NCBI GenBank assembly: GCA_958407555.1
Contig: CATYJC010000003.1
Location: 1-45,408 of the forward strand
Reading direction: 5' to 3'
DNA length: 45,408 nt
DNA from: an uncultured Collinsella sp.
Lineage (GTDB): Bacteria > Actinomycetota > Coriobacteriia > Coriobacteriales > Coriobacteriaceae
Part shown: piece by piece, positions 8,749 through 16,250 of the stretch
How the letters are laid out: every line of letters starts with the position of its first letter
Position numbering within the stretch: the first letter of the stretch is position 1
Position numbers and translations under genes: made by a program
Notes under the pieces: generated by a model
Databases searched by the model: none
The model's input: only the letters and a program-made list of their open reading frames with translations
What the model was told of the DNA's origin: nothing

Positions 8749-8858
8749 GGCGGTGGACGATAAGATCTGTCGCGAGTTCCGCACGAGCCGAAGAGCACTT
8801 AATGTGCTCTTCGTGCGAGTCAGGACTGTTCGAGCAGCAGACCTTATCGTCCACCGCC
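8749..8858. repeat. Long two-tier palindrome between dehydrogenase and isomerase genes
   Basis: GGCGGTGGACGATAAG (8749-8764) pairs perfectly with 8843-8858, extended inward by TCTG/CAGA. Inside is a second hairpin, CGAAGAGCAC (8789-8798) with GTGCTCTTCG (8803-8812) and a TTAAT loop. The element fills most of the 202-base gap 8670-8871, which holds no credible gene. It may be a structured intercistronic RNA, a processing site or a miniature inverted-repeat element. Confidence 0.8.
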
Positions 8859-8871
8859 TCGCCCAGACGTC

Positions 8872-9681
8872 TTACTGCGGTTGCTTGCCGATGTAGGCCA
8901 AGATTCCGCCGTCGACGTAGAGGATGTGACCGTTGACGAAGTTCGATGCATCGGAAGCCAAGAACACGGCGGGGCCCTTCAGATCCTCGGGCGTGCCCCA
9001 ACGGGCGGCCGGCGTCTTGGCAATGATGAACTGGTCAAACGGGTGACGGCTGCCGTCGGGCTGCGTCTCGCGCAGCGGCGCGGTTTGCGGCGTGGCGATG
9101 TAGCCGGGCCCAATGCCGTTGCACTGGATGTTGGCCTCGCCAAACTCGGAGCAGATGTTCTTGGTGAGCATCTTGAGTCCGCCCTTGGCGGCGGCGTAGC
9201 CGGCAATGGTCTCGCGGCCCAGCTCGCTCATCATGGAGCAGATGTTGATGATCTTGCCGTGGCCCTTGGCGATCATGCCGGGCAGGCAGGCCTTGGACAC
9301 GATAAACGGGGCGTTGAGGTCGATATCGACGACACGGCGGAAGTCCTCGGCGCTCATGTCGAGCATCGGCGTGCGCTGGATGACGCCTGCATTGTTGACC
9401 AGGATGTCGGGCGTGGTGCCAAAATCGGCCTCGATCTTGGCGATGAGCTCGGCGACGACGGCCTCGTCGGTGACGTCGGCAACATAGCCGTGAGCATCAA
9501 AGCCCAGTTCGCGGTAGTGCTTCTCGGCCTCGGCGACCTTGTCGGCGTGACGGGCGTTAAAGGCAATCTTGGCGCCGGCTTCGCCGAGCGCCTCGGCAAT
9601 GGCCATGCCAATACCGTAAGTGGCGCCGGTCACCAGCGCGACCTTGCCATCCAGACGGAAGCTGTCCATAAGATCAGACAT
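8872..9681 (-). CDS. kduD: Short-chain dehydrogenase, KduD/DhuD type (2-dehydro-3-deoxy-D-gluconate forming)
   Basis: This 269-residue classical SDR has the cofactor motif TGATYGIG near residue 20, NNAG at the end of strand 4, and the catalytic Ser, Tyr and Lys in ICSMMSELGRETIAGYAAAK. Length and sequence resemble 2-deoxy-D-gluconate 3-dehydrogenase (KduD) and streptococcal DhuD, which reduce 3-deoxy-D-glycero-2,5-hexodiulosonate to KDG with NAD(P)H. ATG 9681 follows GAAAGGATCGCT; an upstream ATG at 9708 lacks a ribosome site. It is transcribed with the downstream isomerase. A perfect GTGAACGTTCAC operator-like site lies ~105 bases upstream. Confidence 0.85.
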   Translation of the reverse strand: MSDLMDSFRLDGKVALVTGATYGIGMAIAEALGEAGAKIAFNARHADKVAEAEKHYRELGFDAHGYVADVTDEAVVAELIAKIEADFGTTPDILVNNAGVIQRTPMLDMSAEDFRRVVDIDLNAPFIVSKACLPGMIAKGHGKIINICSMMSELGRETIAGYAAAKGGLKMLTKNICSEFGEANIQCNGIGPGYIATPQTAPLRETQPDGSRHPFDQFIIAKTPAARWGTPEDLKGPAVFLASDASNFVNGHILYVDGGILAYIGKQPQ

Positions 9682-9786
9682 AGCGATCCTTTCAAAAGAA
9701 ACGTTCATCTGTATAAGTCTTGCTTTTCGTACAAGGTCAGTATAGGAGAAGAGGAGGATTTAAAAGTCAGATTCTCCTAAAATCAG

Positions 9787-9798
9787 GTGAACGTTCAC
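9787..9798. promoter_or_regulatory. Perfect palindromic operator-like site GTGAACGTTCAC
   Basis: This 12-bp perfect palindrome sits upstream of the dehydrogenase gene, beyond a -10-like TATACT (minus strand, 9739-9744). It differs at one position from the two boxes before the GH105 gene, so the three sites probably share a LacI-type regulator. A weaker half-match, GAAACGTTCATC, lies in the leader at 9698-9709. Confidence 0.6.
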
Positions 9799-9840
9799 TT
9801 TTAAAAGGCGAACGGTTGTAGATAATTGTCGCGATGACTG

Positions 9841-10533
9841 CTATTCGCTCTGATCCTGCGTGCCCTCTGCAATCATGTTGCGGTTATACACCAGGTGCAG
9901 ATACATCGCGTCGTGCGCGGCGGTGGGATTGCGCGAGGCGATGGCGTCGGCCACATCGCGGTGCGTGCGGATAGTTTCCTCGACGAGCTTTTTGCCGGTC
10001 ACGTCGATAAAGAGGGGGACGGATGCCTTGAGCACGCCCATCAGGCGAGGAACGACGAGGTTTCCGGAGCTCTCGGCAATGGCATTGTGGAACGCGGTGT
10101 CGGCGGCGGAGTAATCCCCACCGGCCTCGGCCAGGCGCTCGGATTCGTCACAGAGCTCTTTGATAAAGACGACCTGGTCGTTGGTTGCGTGCTCGGCCGC
10201 CATGCGTGCCATCTGCGGCTCGATCATAAAGCGCACCTCGAGTAGGTCGCGCGCCAGACGCTGCTTGTCGTCGATAAAGGTAAAGCCCAGCGGGTCGTCG
10301 GCAACGCCGGGGTTTGACGCCACATAGGTGCCCGAACCCTGCTTGATGCGCACGATATTGCGCGACTGCAGCAACTTCATGGCCTCGCGCACGGTGCTCC
10401 TGCCGGCGCCCAAGCGCTCGACCAGCACGGTTTCCTTAGGCAGGCGATCGCCTTGCTCAAGGTGTTCATCCAGAATCAATTGAATGATTTTCTCCGATAT
10501 TTGCTCGGGGAGTCCCGATTCGGCGCGGGCCAT
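9841..10533 (-). CDS. FadR-subfamily GntR transcriptional regulator
   Basis: This 230-residue protein has an N-terminal winged helix (residues ~5-75, with LVERLGAGRSTVREAMKLL as the recognition helix region) and a C-terminal FCD helical ligand domain with conserved Arg/His (EVRFMIEPQMA, DTAFHNAIAESS, HRDVADAI). FCD regulators of this type sense hexuronates, gluconate or similar acids. The start at 10533 (MARAE) was chosen for GAAAGG 8 bases upstream; ATGs at 10548 and 10560 are worse placed. It is divergent from the GntP permease, and the shared intergenic region holds palindromic sites, so it probably controls the permease and its own gene. Confidence 0.85.
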   Translation of the reverse strand: MARAESGLPEQISEKIIQLILDEHLEQGDRLPKETVLVERLGAGRSTVREAMKLLQSRNIVRIKQGSGTYVASNPGVADDPLGFTFIDDKQRLARDLLEVRFMIEPQMARMAAEHATNDQVVFIKELCDESERLAEAGGDYSAADTAFHNAIAESSGNLVVPRLMGVLKASVPLFIDVTGKKLVEETIRTHRDVADAIASRNPTAAHDAMYLHLVYNRNMIAEGTQDQSE

Positions 10534-10660
10534 AGCTATACCTTTCATTACAAAATTCATCTGAGCTATTTTAGCGCGCCGCGGATGCGATATTGGCCGC
10601 TGGATTTGAGTCGGGCGGCTTAGATATACCGTTCGCAGCGCAAATACGACCGTTTACCAA

Positions 10661-10754
10661 ATACATCAGATGTATTTCGAACAAATTTCAAAATGAAACA
10701 TCAGACCTTTCAAAAACACGCTATAGTCATCAGACGAATTCAAAAGGTCTGATG
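10661..10754 (+). promoter_or_regulatory. Permease promoter with CATCAGA-type operators
   Basis: The divergent region holds a perfect 15-bp palindrome ATACATCAGATGTAT (10661-10675). It also holds an inverted pair CATCAGACCTTT (10699-10710) and AAAGGTCTGATG (10743-10754) that brackets a -10-like TATAGT (10722-10727), plus a further CATCAGAC copy between them. The repeated CATCAGA/TCTGATG half-sites are probably bound by the adjacent FadR-type regulator; this is inferred from position. Confidence 0.6.
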
Positions 10755-10767
10755 AATTGGAGGAAAG

Positions 10768-12129
10768 ATGTCAGACCCAACGTTTATGGCTGATCCCACC
10801 AGGCTGGTCATCGCCGCCATCGTGGGCATCGCGCTGCTGCTTGCGCTCATCATCAAGTTCAAGCTGCACCCCGTGCTGTCGATGATGGTCTCGGCGCTCG
10901 TGATCGGTATCGGTGCCGGCATGCCGCTCGACATGGTGGCAGACACCGTCACCAAGGGCGTGGGCACCACGCTGCAAAACATCGCCCTGCTCATTGGCCT
11001 GGGCTCGATGTTTGGTCAGATTCTTGAAGAGAGCGGCGGCGCCAAGAAGATCGCCCAGACCTTCATCGATACCTTTGGGCAGGGTCACTCCAGCTGGGCA
11101 CTGGGCATTACCGGTCTGGTCATCGGCACTACGGTGTTCTTTGAGGCCGGCGTAGTCGTTTTGATTCCGCTTGCGTTTAGCGTGGCATCGCAGACCAAAA
11201 AATCGACGCTCTACTACGGCATCGCGTTGCTCGCGGGACTTGCCGCTGGCTATGCGTTTGTGCCGCCATCCGCCGGGTCGGTTCTGGTCGCCGGCACGCT
11301 CGGTGTCGACCTGGGCACCATGATCCTCGTCGGTATCCCCACCGCCTTTATCGCCATGGCGATTGCCGGCGTCATCTGGGGCCGCAACGTGGGCGGTCGC
11401 ATTTTTACCGATGTTCCGGAGCACTTTACCTCTGCCGAGGGCGCGAGCGACGAAAAGGAGCTTCCCTCCTTTGGCATGGTGCTTGCCATCGTGCTCACGC
11501 CGCTTTGTCTGATTTTGCTGGGCACGTTGTCCTCTTATATCCCCATGCCCGCCGAGCTCGCCTCGATTCTCGCCTTCCTGGGCAAGCCGTTCGTCGCTTT
11601 GACGCTCGCCACGCTCGTCGCGATGTATCTGCTGGGCGCGCGCCGCGGCTACTCCGGCGCCGAGCTCAAGGCCCTGCTCGACCGCTCTCTTAAGCCCGTC
11701 GGCATGATCTTGCTGGTTATTGCCTGTGGCGGCGTCATTCGCTGGATGCTGCAAGACTGCGGCTTGGGCCAGGTTATCGGTCCTATGCTCGAGGCCTCAC
11801 CGCTGCCTTTGGTGGTCGTTGCCTTTTTGATTGCCGTCATGGTGCGTGCCTCTGTCGGTAGCTCCATCGTCGCCATGACCATGGCATCGGGCATTATGGC
11901 CGCCATGCCCGCGGTCGCCGGCGCTTCGGTGCTCATGCGTGCCGCCATCTGCCTTGCCATCTGCGGCGGCGCCACGGCTCTCTCGCACGTCAACGATGCC
12001 GGTTTCTGGATGTGCTCTTCGTTCCTCGAGATTGACGAGAAGACCACCCTCAAGTCCTGGACTGTCATGGAGACGATCATCGGTCTTTCGGGCCTCGCCT
12101 GCGCCCTGGTGATCTCGTTCTTCGCCTAG
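10768..12129 (+). CDS. GntP-family gluconate/sugar-acid:H+ symporter
   Basis: This 453-residue, very hydrophobic protein has about 12 membrane segments. It has GntP-family landmarks: GLGSMFGQILEESGGA near residue 78, the YAFVPPSAGSVLVAG loop near residue 165, and the C-terminal SHVNDAGFW motif. Family members import gluconate, other hexonates or related acids. The GGAGG ribosome site lies 4 bases before ATG 10768; ATG 10786 is an alternative. With the dehydratase downstream it forms an uptake-plus-dehydration pair. Expression is probably governed by the divergent FadR-type regulator. Confidence 0.9.
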   Translation: MSDPTFMADPTRLVIAAIVGIALLLALIIKFKLHPVLSMMVSALVIGIGAGMPLDMVADTVTKGVGTTLQNIALLIGLGSMFGQILEESGGAKKIAQTFIDTFGQGHSSWALGITGLVIGTTVFFEAGVVVLIPLAFSVASQTKKSTLYYGIALLAGLAAGYAFVPPSAGSVLVAGTLGVDLGTMILVGIPTAFIAMAIAGVIWGRNVGGRIFTDVPEHFTSAEGASDEKELPSFGMVLAIVLTPLCLILLGTLSSYIPMPAELASILAFLGKPFVALTLATLVAMYLLGARRGYSGAELKALLDRSLKPVGMILLVIACGGVIRWMLQDCGLGQVIGPMLEASPLPLVVVAFLIAVMVRASVGSSIVAMTMASGIMAAMPAVAGASVLMRAAICLAICGGATALSHVNDAGFWMCSSFLEIDEKTTLKSWTVMETIIGLSGLACALVISFFA

Positions 12130-12184
12130 TCGGGCATCTTTTGCCGAGCACATCGCTCGGCAGCCACCTACACCAGATTTATTC

Positions 12185-12197
12185 ACCAACGATTGGT
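12185..12197. promoter_or_regulatory. Possible operator palindrome ACCAACGATTGGT
   Basis: A 13-bp palindrome (5-bp arms, CGA centre) lies in the gap before the dehydratase gene. GntR-family regulators bind sites of this general form. Its role is a guess from position. Confidence 0.35.
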
Positions 12198-12228
12198 ACA
12201 ACCGTTCAAACCAAAAGAGGAGAACATC

Positions 12229-14007
12229 ATGGACGAGAAGACCGAAGCACATATTCAGCAGGAGGCCGCCGACCTGGTTGCCAAGCTGCAGCCGCGTTCT
12301 GGCAAGTTCCGCACCATCAGCCCCGAGATGGACCCGCTGCGCCTGGGCTCTGGCTGGAGCATCGAAGACCTGGACAAGCCGCAGGTCATCATCGAGTCGA
12401 CCTTTGGCGATTCGCACCCGGGTTCTGCCGGCCTGTTCGAGCTGGTCGAGGAGGTGCGCGCTGGCGTTGCCGAGGCTGGTGGCCACGGCGCCCGTTACTT
12501 CTGCACCGACATTTGCGACGGTGAGGCCCAGGGCCACGACGGCATCAACTACTCGCTGCCCAGCCGCGACATGATCGCCAACATGATCGAGATCCACGCC
12601 AAGGCCACCCCGTTCGATGCCGGTGTCTTCGTTGCCAGCTGCGATAAGGGCTTGCCCGCGAACCTCATGGCCATGGGTCGCATCAACATCCCCTCCATCG
12701 TTGTCACCGGCGGTGTCATGGATGCCGGCCCCGATCTGTTGACCCTGGAGCAGCTCGGCGCGATTTCTGCTCGCTACGAGCGCGGCGAGATCTCCCGCGA
12801 GGAGCTTGAGTTTGCCAAGCACAACGCATGCCCCAGCTGCGGCGCCTGCTCCTTTATGGGCACCGCCTCGACCATGCAGGTTACCGCCGAGGCCCTGGGC
12901 CTTATGCTCCCCGGTACCGCCCTGCTGCCCGCAACTAGCTCCGACCTGCGCGAGTTTGCGCGCGAGGCCGGCCGTCAGTCCGTGTGGCTCTCCGAGCACA
13001 ACCTGTGCCCGCGCGACATCGTGACCAAGGAGTCCTTCGAGAACCTCATCATGGTCCATGGCGCCATTTCGGGCTCCACCAACTCGCTGCTGCACATCCC
13101 CGCGATCGCCCGCGAGTTTGGCATCGAGATGTCCGCCGACGATTTCGATCGTCTGCACCGTGGTGCTCACTACCTGCTCAACGTTCGCCCCGCAGGCGAG
13201 TGGCCGGCGCAGTTCTTCTACTATGCGGGCGGCGTGCCGCGCATCATGGAGGAGATCAAGTCGATGCTCCACCTCGATGTTATGACCGTCACCGGCAAGA
13301 CTCTCGGCGAGAACCTCGAGGATCTCAAGAACAACGGCTACTACGAGAAGTGCGGTCGTTACCTTGAGAAATGGAATCTCAAGCGCGAGGACATCATCCG
13401 TCCGTTTGACCAGGCCTTCGGCACCGACGGTTCCATCGCCATCCTCCACGGCAACCTTGCTCCCGAGGGCGCGGTCGTCAAGCACACCGTCGTTCCGCGC
13501 GAGATGTTCCAGGCCACGCTTAAGGCCCGCCCGTTCGATTGTGAGGAGGACGCTATCCATGCCGTCCTGACGCACGAGATCAAGCCCGGTGACGCCGTCA
13601 TCATTCGCTATGAGGGCCCCAAGGGTTCCGGCATGCCCGAGATGTTCTACACCACCGAGGCTATCGCCAGCGACCCCGAGCTGGGCGCAAGCATTGCCCT
13701 GATCACTGACGGCCGCTTCTCCGGCGCCTCCAAGGGCCCGGCTATCGGTCATGTTTCGCCCGAGGCTGCCGTGGGCGGCCCGATTGCCCTGATCGAGGAG
13801 GGCGACCTTATCCGGATCAACATCCCCGAGCGCTCGCTGTCCATCGTTGGCATCGCCGGCAAGGAGATGGAGCCGGCCGAGGTCGACGCCGTCCTGGCCG
13901 AGCGTCGCGCCGCCTGGAAGCCCAAGGCTAATCGCTATACCTCCGGCACGCTCAAGTTCTTTACCGAGCATGCAGTTTCCGCCATTCAGGGTGGCTACAT
14001 GGAGTAG
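12229..14007 (+). CDS. IlvD/Edd-family sugar-acid dehydratase
   Basis: This 592-residue Fe-S dehydratase carries the three cluster-cysteine regions of the family: DICDGEAQGHDG, FVASCDKGLPAN and CPSCGACSFMGTASTM. The last resembles sugar-acid dehydratases (GxCNTMGTASTM) more than dihydroxy-acid dehydratase (CGGMYTANTM). Placed between a GntP permease and the KDPG aldolase/KDG kinase genes, it most likely dehydrates a hexonate such as gluconate to KDG, giving a semi-phosphorylative Entner-Doudoroff route. ilvD proper is the alternative, but no other branched-chain gene is near. AGAGGAG precedes ATG 12229; the frame opens 12 codons earlier. Confidence 0.82.
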   Translation: MDEKTEAHIQQEAADLVAKLQPRSGKFRTISPEMDPLRLGSGWSIEDLDKPQVIIESTFGDSHPGSAGLFELVEEVRAGVAEAGGHGARYFCTDICDGEAQGHDGINYSLPSRDMIANMIEIHAKATPFDAGVFVASCDKGLPANLMAMGRINIPSIVVTGGVMDAGPDLLTLEQLGAISARYERGEISREELEFAKHNACPSCGACSFMGTASTMQVTAEALGLMLPGTALLPATSSDLREFAREAGRQSVWLSEHNLCPRDIVTKESFENLIMVHGAISGSTNSLLHIPAIAREFGIEMSADDFDRLHRGAHYLLNVRPAGEWPAQFFYYAGGVPRIMEEIKSMLHLDVMTVTGKTLGENLEDLKNNGYYEKCGRYLEKWNLKREDIIRPFDQAFGTDGSIAILHGNLAPEGAVVKHTVVPREMFQATLKARPFDCEEDAIHAVLTHEIKPGDAVIIRYEGPKGSGMPEMFYTTEAIASDPELGASIALITDGRFSGASKGPAIGHVSPEAAVGGPIALIEEGDLIRINIPERSLSIVGIAGKEMEPAEVDAVLAERRAAWKPKANRYTSGTLKFFTEHAVSAIQGGYME

Positions 14008-14051
14008 CGCCCATGCGCATCAAAGTTCTCCTCTCATAGATGCGCGGCACG

Positions 14052-14089
14052 AAGGGCCCCGAGCTTACACTGAGCTCGGGGCCCTTTTG
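14052..14089 (+). terminator. Rho-independent terminator after the dehydratase gene
   Basis: AAGGGCCCCGAGCT (14052-14065) pairs with 14073-14086 and is followed by TTTTG. It ends the permease-dehydratase transcript. Confidence 0.9.
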
Positions 14090-14269
14090 TCCAAACTTAG
14101 CTAAAAGCCTCGTCCCAAAAAGACTGGTTGGAAGTTGCGCTGAATGGGGGATTGTTTGACGGCGCGGGTGTCGCCAGCGGCCCCTATTTCGCCGTAAATG
14201 AGGAGACGGGGGATGCGATAGTATTACGTGGTGATATTCGACAAACCGTGGGCTTCATCCGAGGGCTTT

Positions 14270-14962
14270 ATGGAACAACACCAGCATTATCAGAGCCTGC
14301 AAGATCAGGCATACAACGCATTGCGCTCCAAGATCATCTATGCCGAGCTCAAGCCCGGCACGCGCCTTTCGGCGATTGGCCTGGAAAAGGAGACGGGAAT
14401 CGGGCGCACGCCCATTCGCGAGTCCTTTGTGCGCCTGCGTGAGCAGGAGCTGGTGGAAACGCGCCCCAAAAGCGGCACCTATGTCTCAAAAATCAGCATG
14501 GAGCGCGCCGAGAACGCCTGTTTCTTGCGCGAGAAACTCGAGAGAAGCGTACTCATTAAATGTTGTTCGGCTGCTACGCCCGAGCAAAAGCAGCGGCTTG
14601 AGCAGATTCTTGCCGAGTCCGAGTCGCTCGACCATAGCGAAACGCGTCGCTTTTTCGATCTGGACAACCTGTTCCACGAGACGTGTTTTGAGATTGCCGG
14701 CCGTCACATGTTGTGGGATTGGATGAAGAGCGTCAACACGCATTTTGAGCGATACAACTGGTTGCGTATGGTGTCGCAGGATCTGGATTGGGAGCCGATT
14801 CGTCGGCAGCATCGCCGGATTCTCGAGGCCATTAAGAGGGGCGATACCGATGCGGCGAGCTATCTGGCAGAGACGCATTTGCATCTAATGCCCGAGGAGC
14901 AGGGTCCGGTTATCACCTTACATCCCGACTACTTTGAGCTGTCCAAAGACTCGGCCATCTAA
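14270..14962 (+). CDS. GntR-family transcriptional regulator (FCD domain)
   Basis: This 230-residue regulator has a winged helix at residues ~10-75 (AIGLEKETGIGRTPIRESFVRL) and a mostly helical C-terminal domain with FCD-like metal/ligand residues (DLDNLFHETCFE, RRQHRRILEAI, AETHLHL). It is distinct from the regulator at 9841. ATG 14270 follows GAGGG; an upstream ATG at 14228 is possible but has no clear ribosome site. Its target is unknown. The dehydratase or aldolase genes are reasonable guesses from proximity. Confidence 0.8.
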   Translation: MEQHQHYQSLQDQAYNALRSKIIYAELKPGTRLSAIGLEKETGIGRTPIRESFVRLREQELVETRPKSGTYVSKISMERAENACFLREKLERSVLIKCCSAATPEQKQRLEQILAESESLDHSETRRFFDLDNLFHETCFEIAGRHMLWDWMKSVNTHFERYNWLRMVSQDLDWEPIRRQHRRILEAIKRGDTDAASYLAETHLHLMPEEQGPVITLHPDYFELSKDSAI

Positions 14963-14977
14963 CTCGCCCCCTACATT

Positions 14978-15044
14978 AGTTGCGGTGAAATAGGGATTGT
15001 TTTGCGGCTCTGATGGTGTAAGCAGTCCGTATCTCACCGCAACT
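14978..15044. repeat. Intergenic palindromic repeat, family 1 copy b
   Basis: This 67-base element has termini AGTTGCGGTGA and TCACCGCAACT and matches copy a at 5774-5840 in both arms; the loop differs. Confidence 0.8.
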
Positions 15045-15070
15045 GCCGGGGCATTATCGGGGCACGAAAA

Positions 15071-15137
15071 AGCTGCGGCGCCGCTTGGAGGAAAAGACCG
15101 GAAGCAAGGGTTCATTCCTCCAGACGGCGCCGCAGCT
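15071..15137 (+). repeat. Large hairpin with 13-bp GC stem
   Basis: AGCTGCGGCGCCG (15071-15083) pairs with 15125-15137, and TGGAGGAA (15086-15093) pairs with TTCCTCCA (15115-15122). GTTTT follows on the + strand, so it may terminate the GntR gene. Confidence 0.7.
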
Positions 15138-15199
15138 GTTTTGGTGGCTCGGTTTTTACCGAAGTGGTCCAGTTGGGCGCGGTTGCCAGTCGAGTAAGT

Positions 15200-15300
15200 A
15201 AAGCGGCTCGGGGGCGTGTCGCTTCCGTCACGTTCTATCAGCATACAAGACGGTTTCGGTTCTTGTCCGTGACGGAAACGGCGCGCTTCCGAGCCGTTTT
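15200..15300 (+). repeat. 33-bp imperfect stem, wobble-paired on the + strand
   Basis: The arms 15200-15232 and 15268-15300 are complementary over 33 bases with six differences. Five of these become G-U pairs in a + strand transcript. The loop holds an inner ACAAGA/TCTTGT hairpin. The gap 14963-15355 contains no gene, only this and neighbouring palindromes. Confidence 0.75.
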
Positions 15301-15338
15301 AAAAGAAAGGGGGCGAGGTCTAGGGCACGCCCCCTTTC
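15297..15338 (-). terminator. Terminator of the KDPG aldolase gene
   Basis: GAAAGGGGGCG (15305-15315) pairs with 15328-15338. On the minus strand the stem is followed by a TTTT-containing tract. Confidence 0.8.
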
Positions 15339-15355
15339 ACGATAGAGAGCTAAAC

Positions 15356-15997
15356 CTAGCCGCGGACCTTCTTGACGACGTCCATGGCCTCGCGGGCGAT
15401 CTGCTCGACCTTGGAGAAGTCGCCGTCGGCGAACAGGGCGGGCTTGACCATCCAGGTGCCACCGCAGGCGATGATGGCGGAGGAGCTCAGGTACTCCTCG
15501 ACGTTGGCGGTGCTCACGCCGCCGGTAGGCATAAAGCGGTGACCGACAAACGGAGCAGCGAGGGCCTTGATGGTGTTCAGGCCGCCGTACTGAGCCGCAG
15601 GGAAGAACTTGGTGACCTTGAGACCCAGGTTCTCGGCCGCGGTGACCTCGGAGGGGGTCACGGTGCCGGGCAGCACGGGCAGGTCGATGTCGATGCAGTG
15701 CTTCACGACGTCCTCGTTATAACCCGGGGAGACGATGAACTTGGCACCGGCGGCGCGAGCCTGCTCAACCTGCTCGACGGTCAGGACGGTGCCGGCGCCG
15801 ACGCACATTTTGGGCTCGGCCTCGGCCATAGCTGCGATGCACTCGGCGGCGCAGGCGGTGCGGAAGGTGACCTCGGCGGACTTCATGCCAGCTGCCATAA
15901 GGGCGTGGGCGAGCGGAGCGGCGTCCTCGACCTTGTCGAGCACGACGACCGGCACGATGCCCAGGGACTCAAGCGTGGTGTAGAACTGATCGAACAT
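15356..15997 (-). CDS. eda: KDPG/KHG aldolase (2-dehydro-3-deoxy-phosphogluconate aldolase)
   Basis: This 213-residue class I aldolase cleaves KDPG to pyruvate and glyceraldehyde-3-phosphate in the cytoplasm. Key residues are visible: the catalytic Glu in SAEVTFRT (Glu42), the Schiff-base Lys in VTKFFPAAQ (Lys130), and the phosphate-binding MPTGGV and ACGGTWM loops. Length and spacing match E. coli Eda (Glu45, Lys133). ATG 15997 follows GAAAGGAAC; the frame runs 15 codons further. It lies downstream of kdgK on the same strand and completes the pathway from KDG. Confidence 0.93.
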   Translation of the reverse strand: MFDQFYTTLESLGIVPVVVLDKVEDAAPLAHALMAAGMKSAEVTFRTACAAECIAAMAEAEPKMCVGAGTVLTVEQVEQARAAGAKFIVSPGYNEDVVKHCIDIDLPVLPGTVTPSEVTAAENLGLKVTKFFPAAQYGGLNTIKALAAPFVGHRFMPTGGVSTANVEEYLSSSAIIACGGTWMVKPALFADGDFSKVEQIAREAMDVVKKVRG

Positions 15998-16047
15998 GAT
16001 GTTCCTTTCGATGTGTGGTGCGCACGGGCGCGTGATTGACAAATGTG

Positions 16048-16128
16048 CTGGTCAGGAGCCGATTCTGGATTGGTTATCGGAGGCACTGCTTGGGGTTCAA
16101 GCAATTCCAAAATCGGCTGCACGACCAG
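16048..16128. repeat. Imperfect inverted repeat in the kdgK-eda gap
   Basis: Arms 16048-16072 and 16102-16128 share CTGGTC, GCCGATT and TGGA-TTG blocks in inverted order. The gap 15998-16250 (253 bases) has no gene; besides this it holds the 11-bp hairpin at 16197-16236. Confidence 0.55.
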
Positions 16129-16196
16129 TCATGTAGGAAATGCCAGACAAAACCGGAATGGGACTGGTGGTTTTGCCCGACCGGAGGAATCGGGGA

Positions 16197-16236
16197 GCGG
16201 GCCGCAGAGGTATGGGTATGGAAAGCTGCGGCCCGC
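16197..16236 (-). terminator. GC-rich hairpin after kdgK
   Basis: GCGGGCCGCAG (16197-16207) pairs perfectly with 16226-16236 just past the kdgK stop. There is no T-run, so it could attenuate, protect the 3' end of the message, or be part of a repeat. Confidence 0.5.
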
Positions 16237-16250
16237 GGAATGGGGACGGC

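Noticed and set aside
8705..9001. Short frames on both strands across the kduD-isomerase gap
   Set aside because: They run through a palindrome and the end of kduD. They have no ribosome site, and their openness follows from the inverted repeat.
11797..13971. 724-codon minus-strand frame
   Set aside because: It is antisense to the permease and dehydratase genes and crosses their boundary, with no ribosome site and no recognisable domain.
12229..14007. Dihydroxy-acid dehydratase of branched-chain amino acid synthesis
   Set aside because: The cluster motif reads SFMGTASTM as in sugar-acid dehydratases, and the neighbours are sugar-acid genes. It is kept only as an alternative.
14128..14442. 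104-codon frame before and into the second GntR gene
   Set aside because: It overlaps the regulator in another frame and has no ribosome site or family resemblance.
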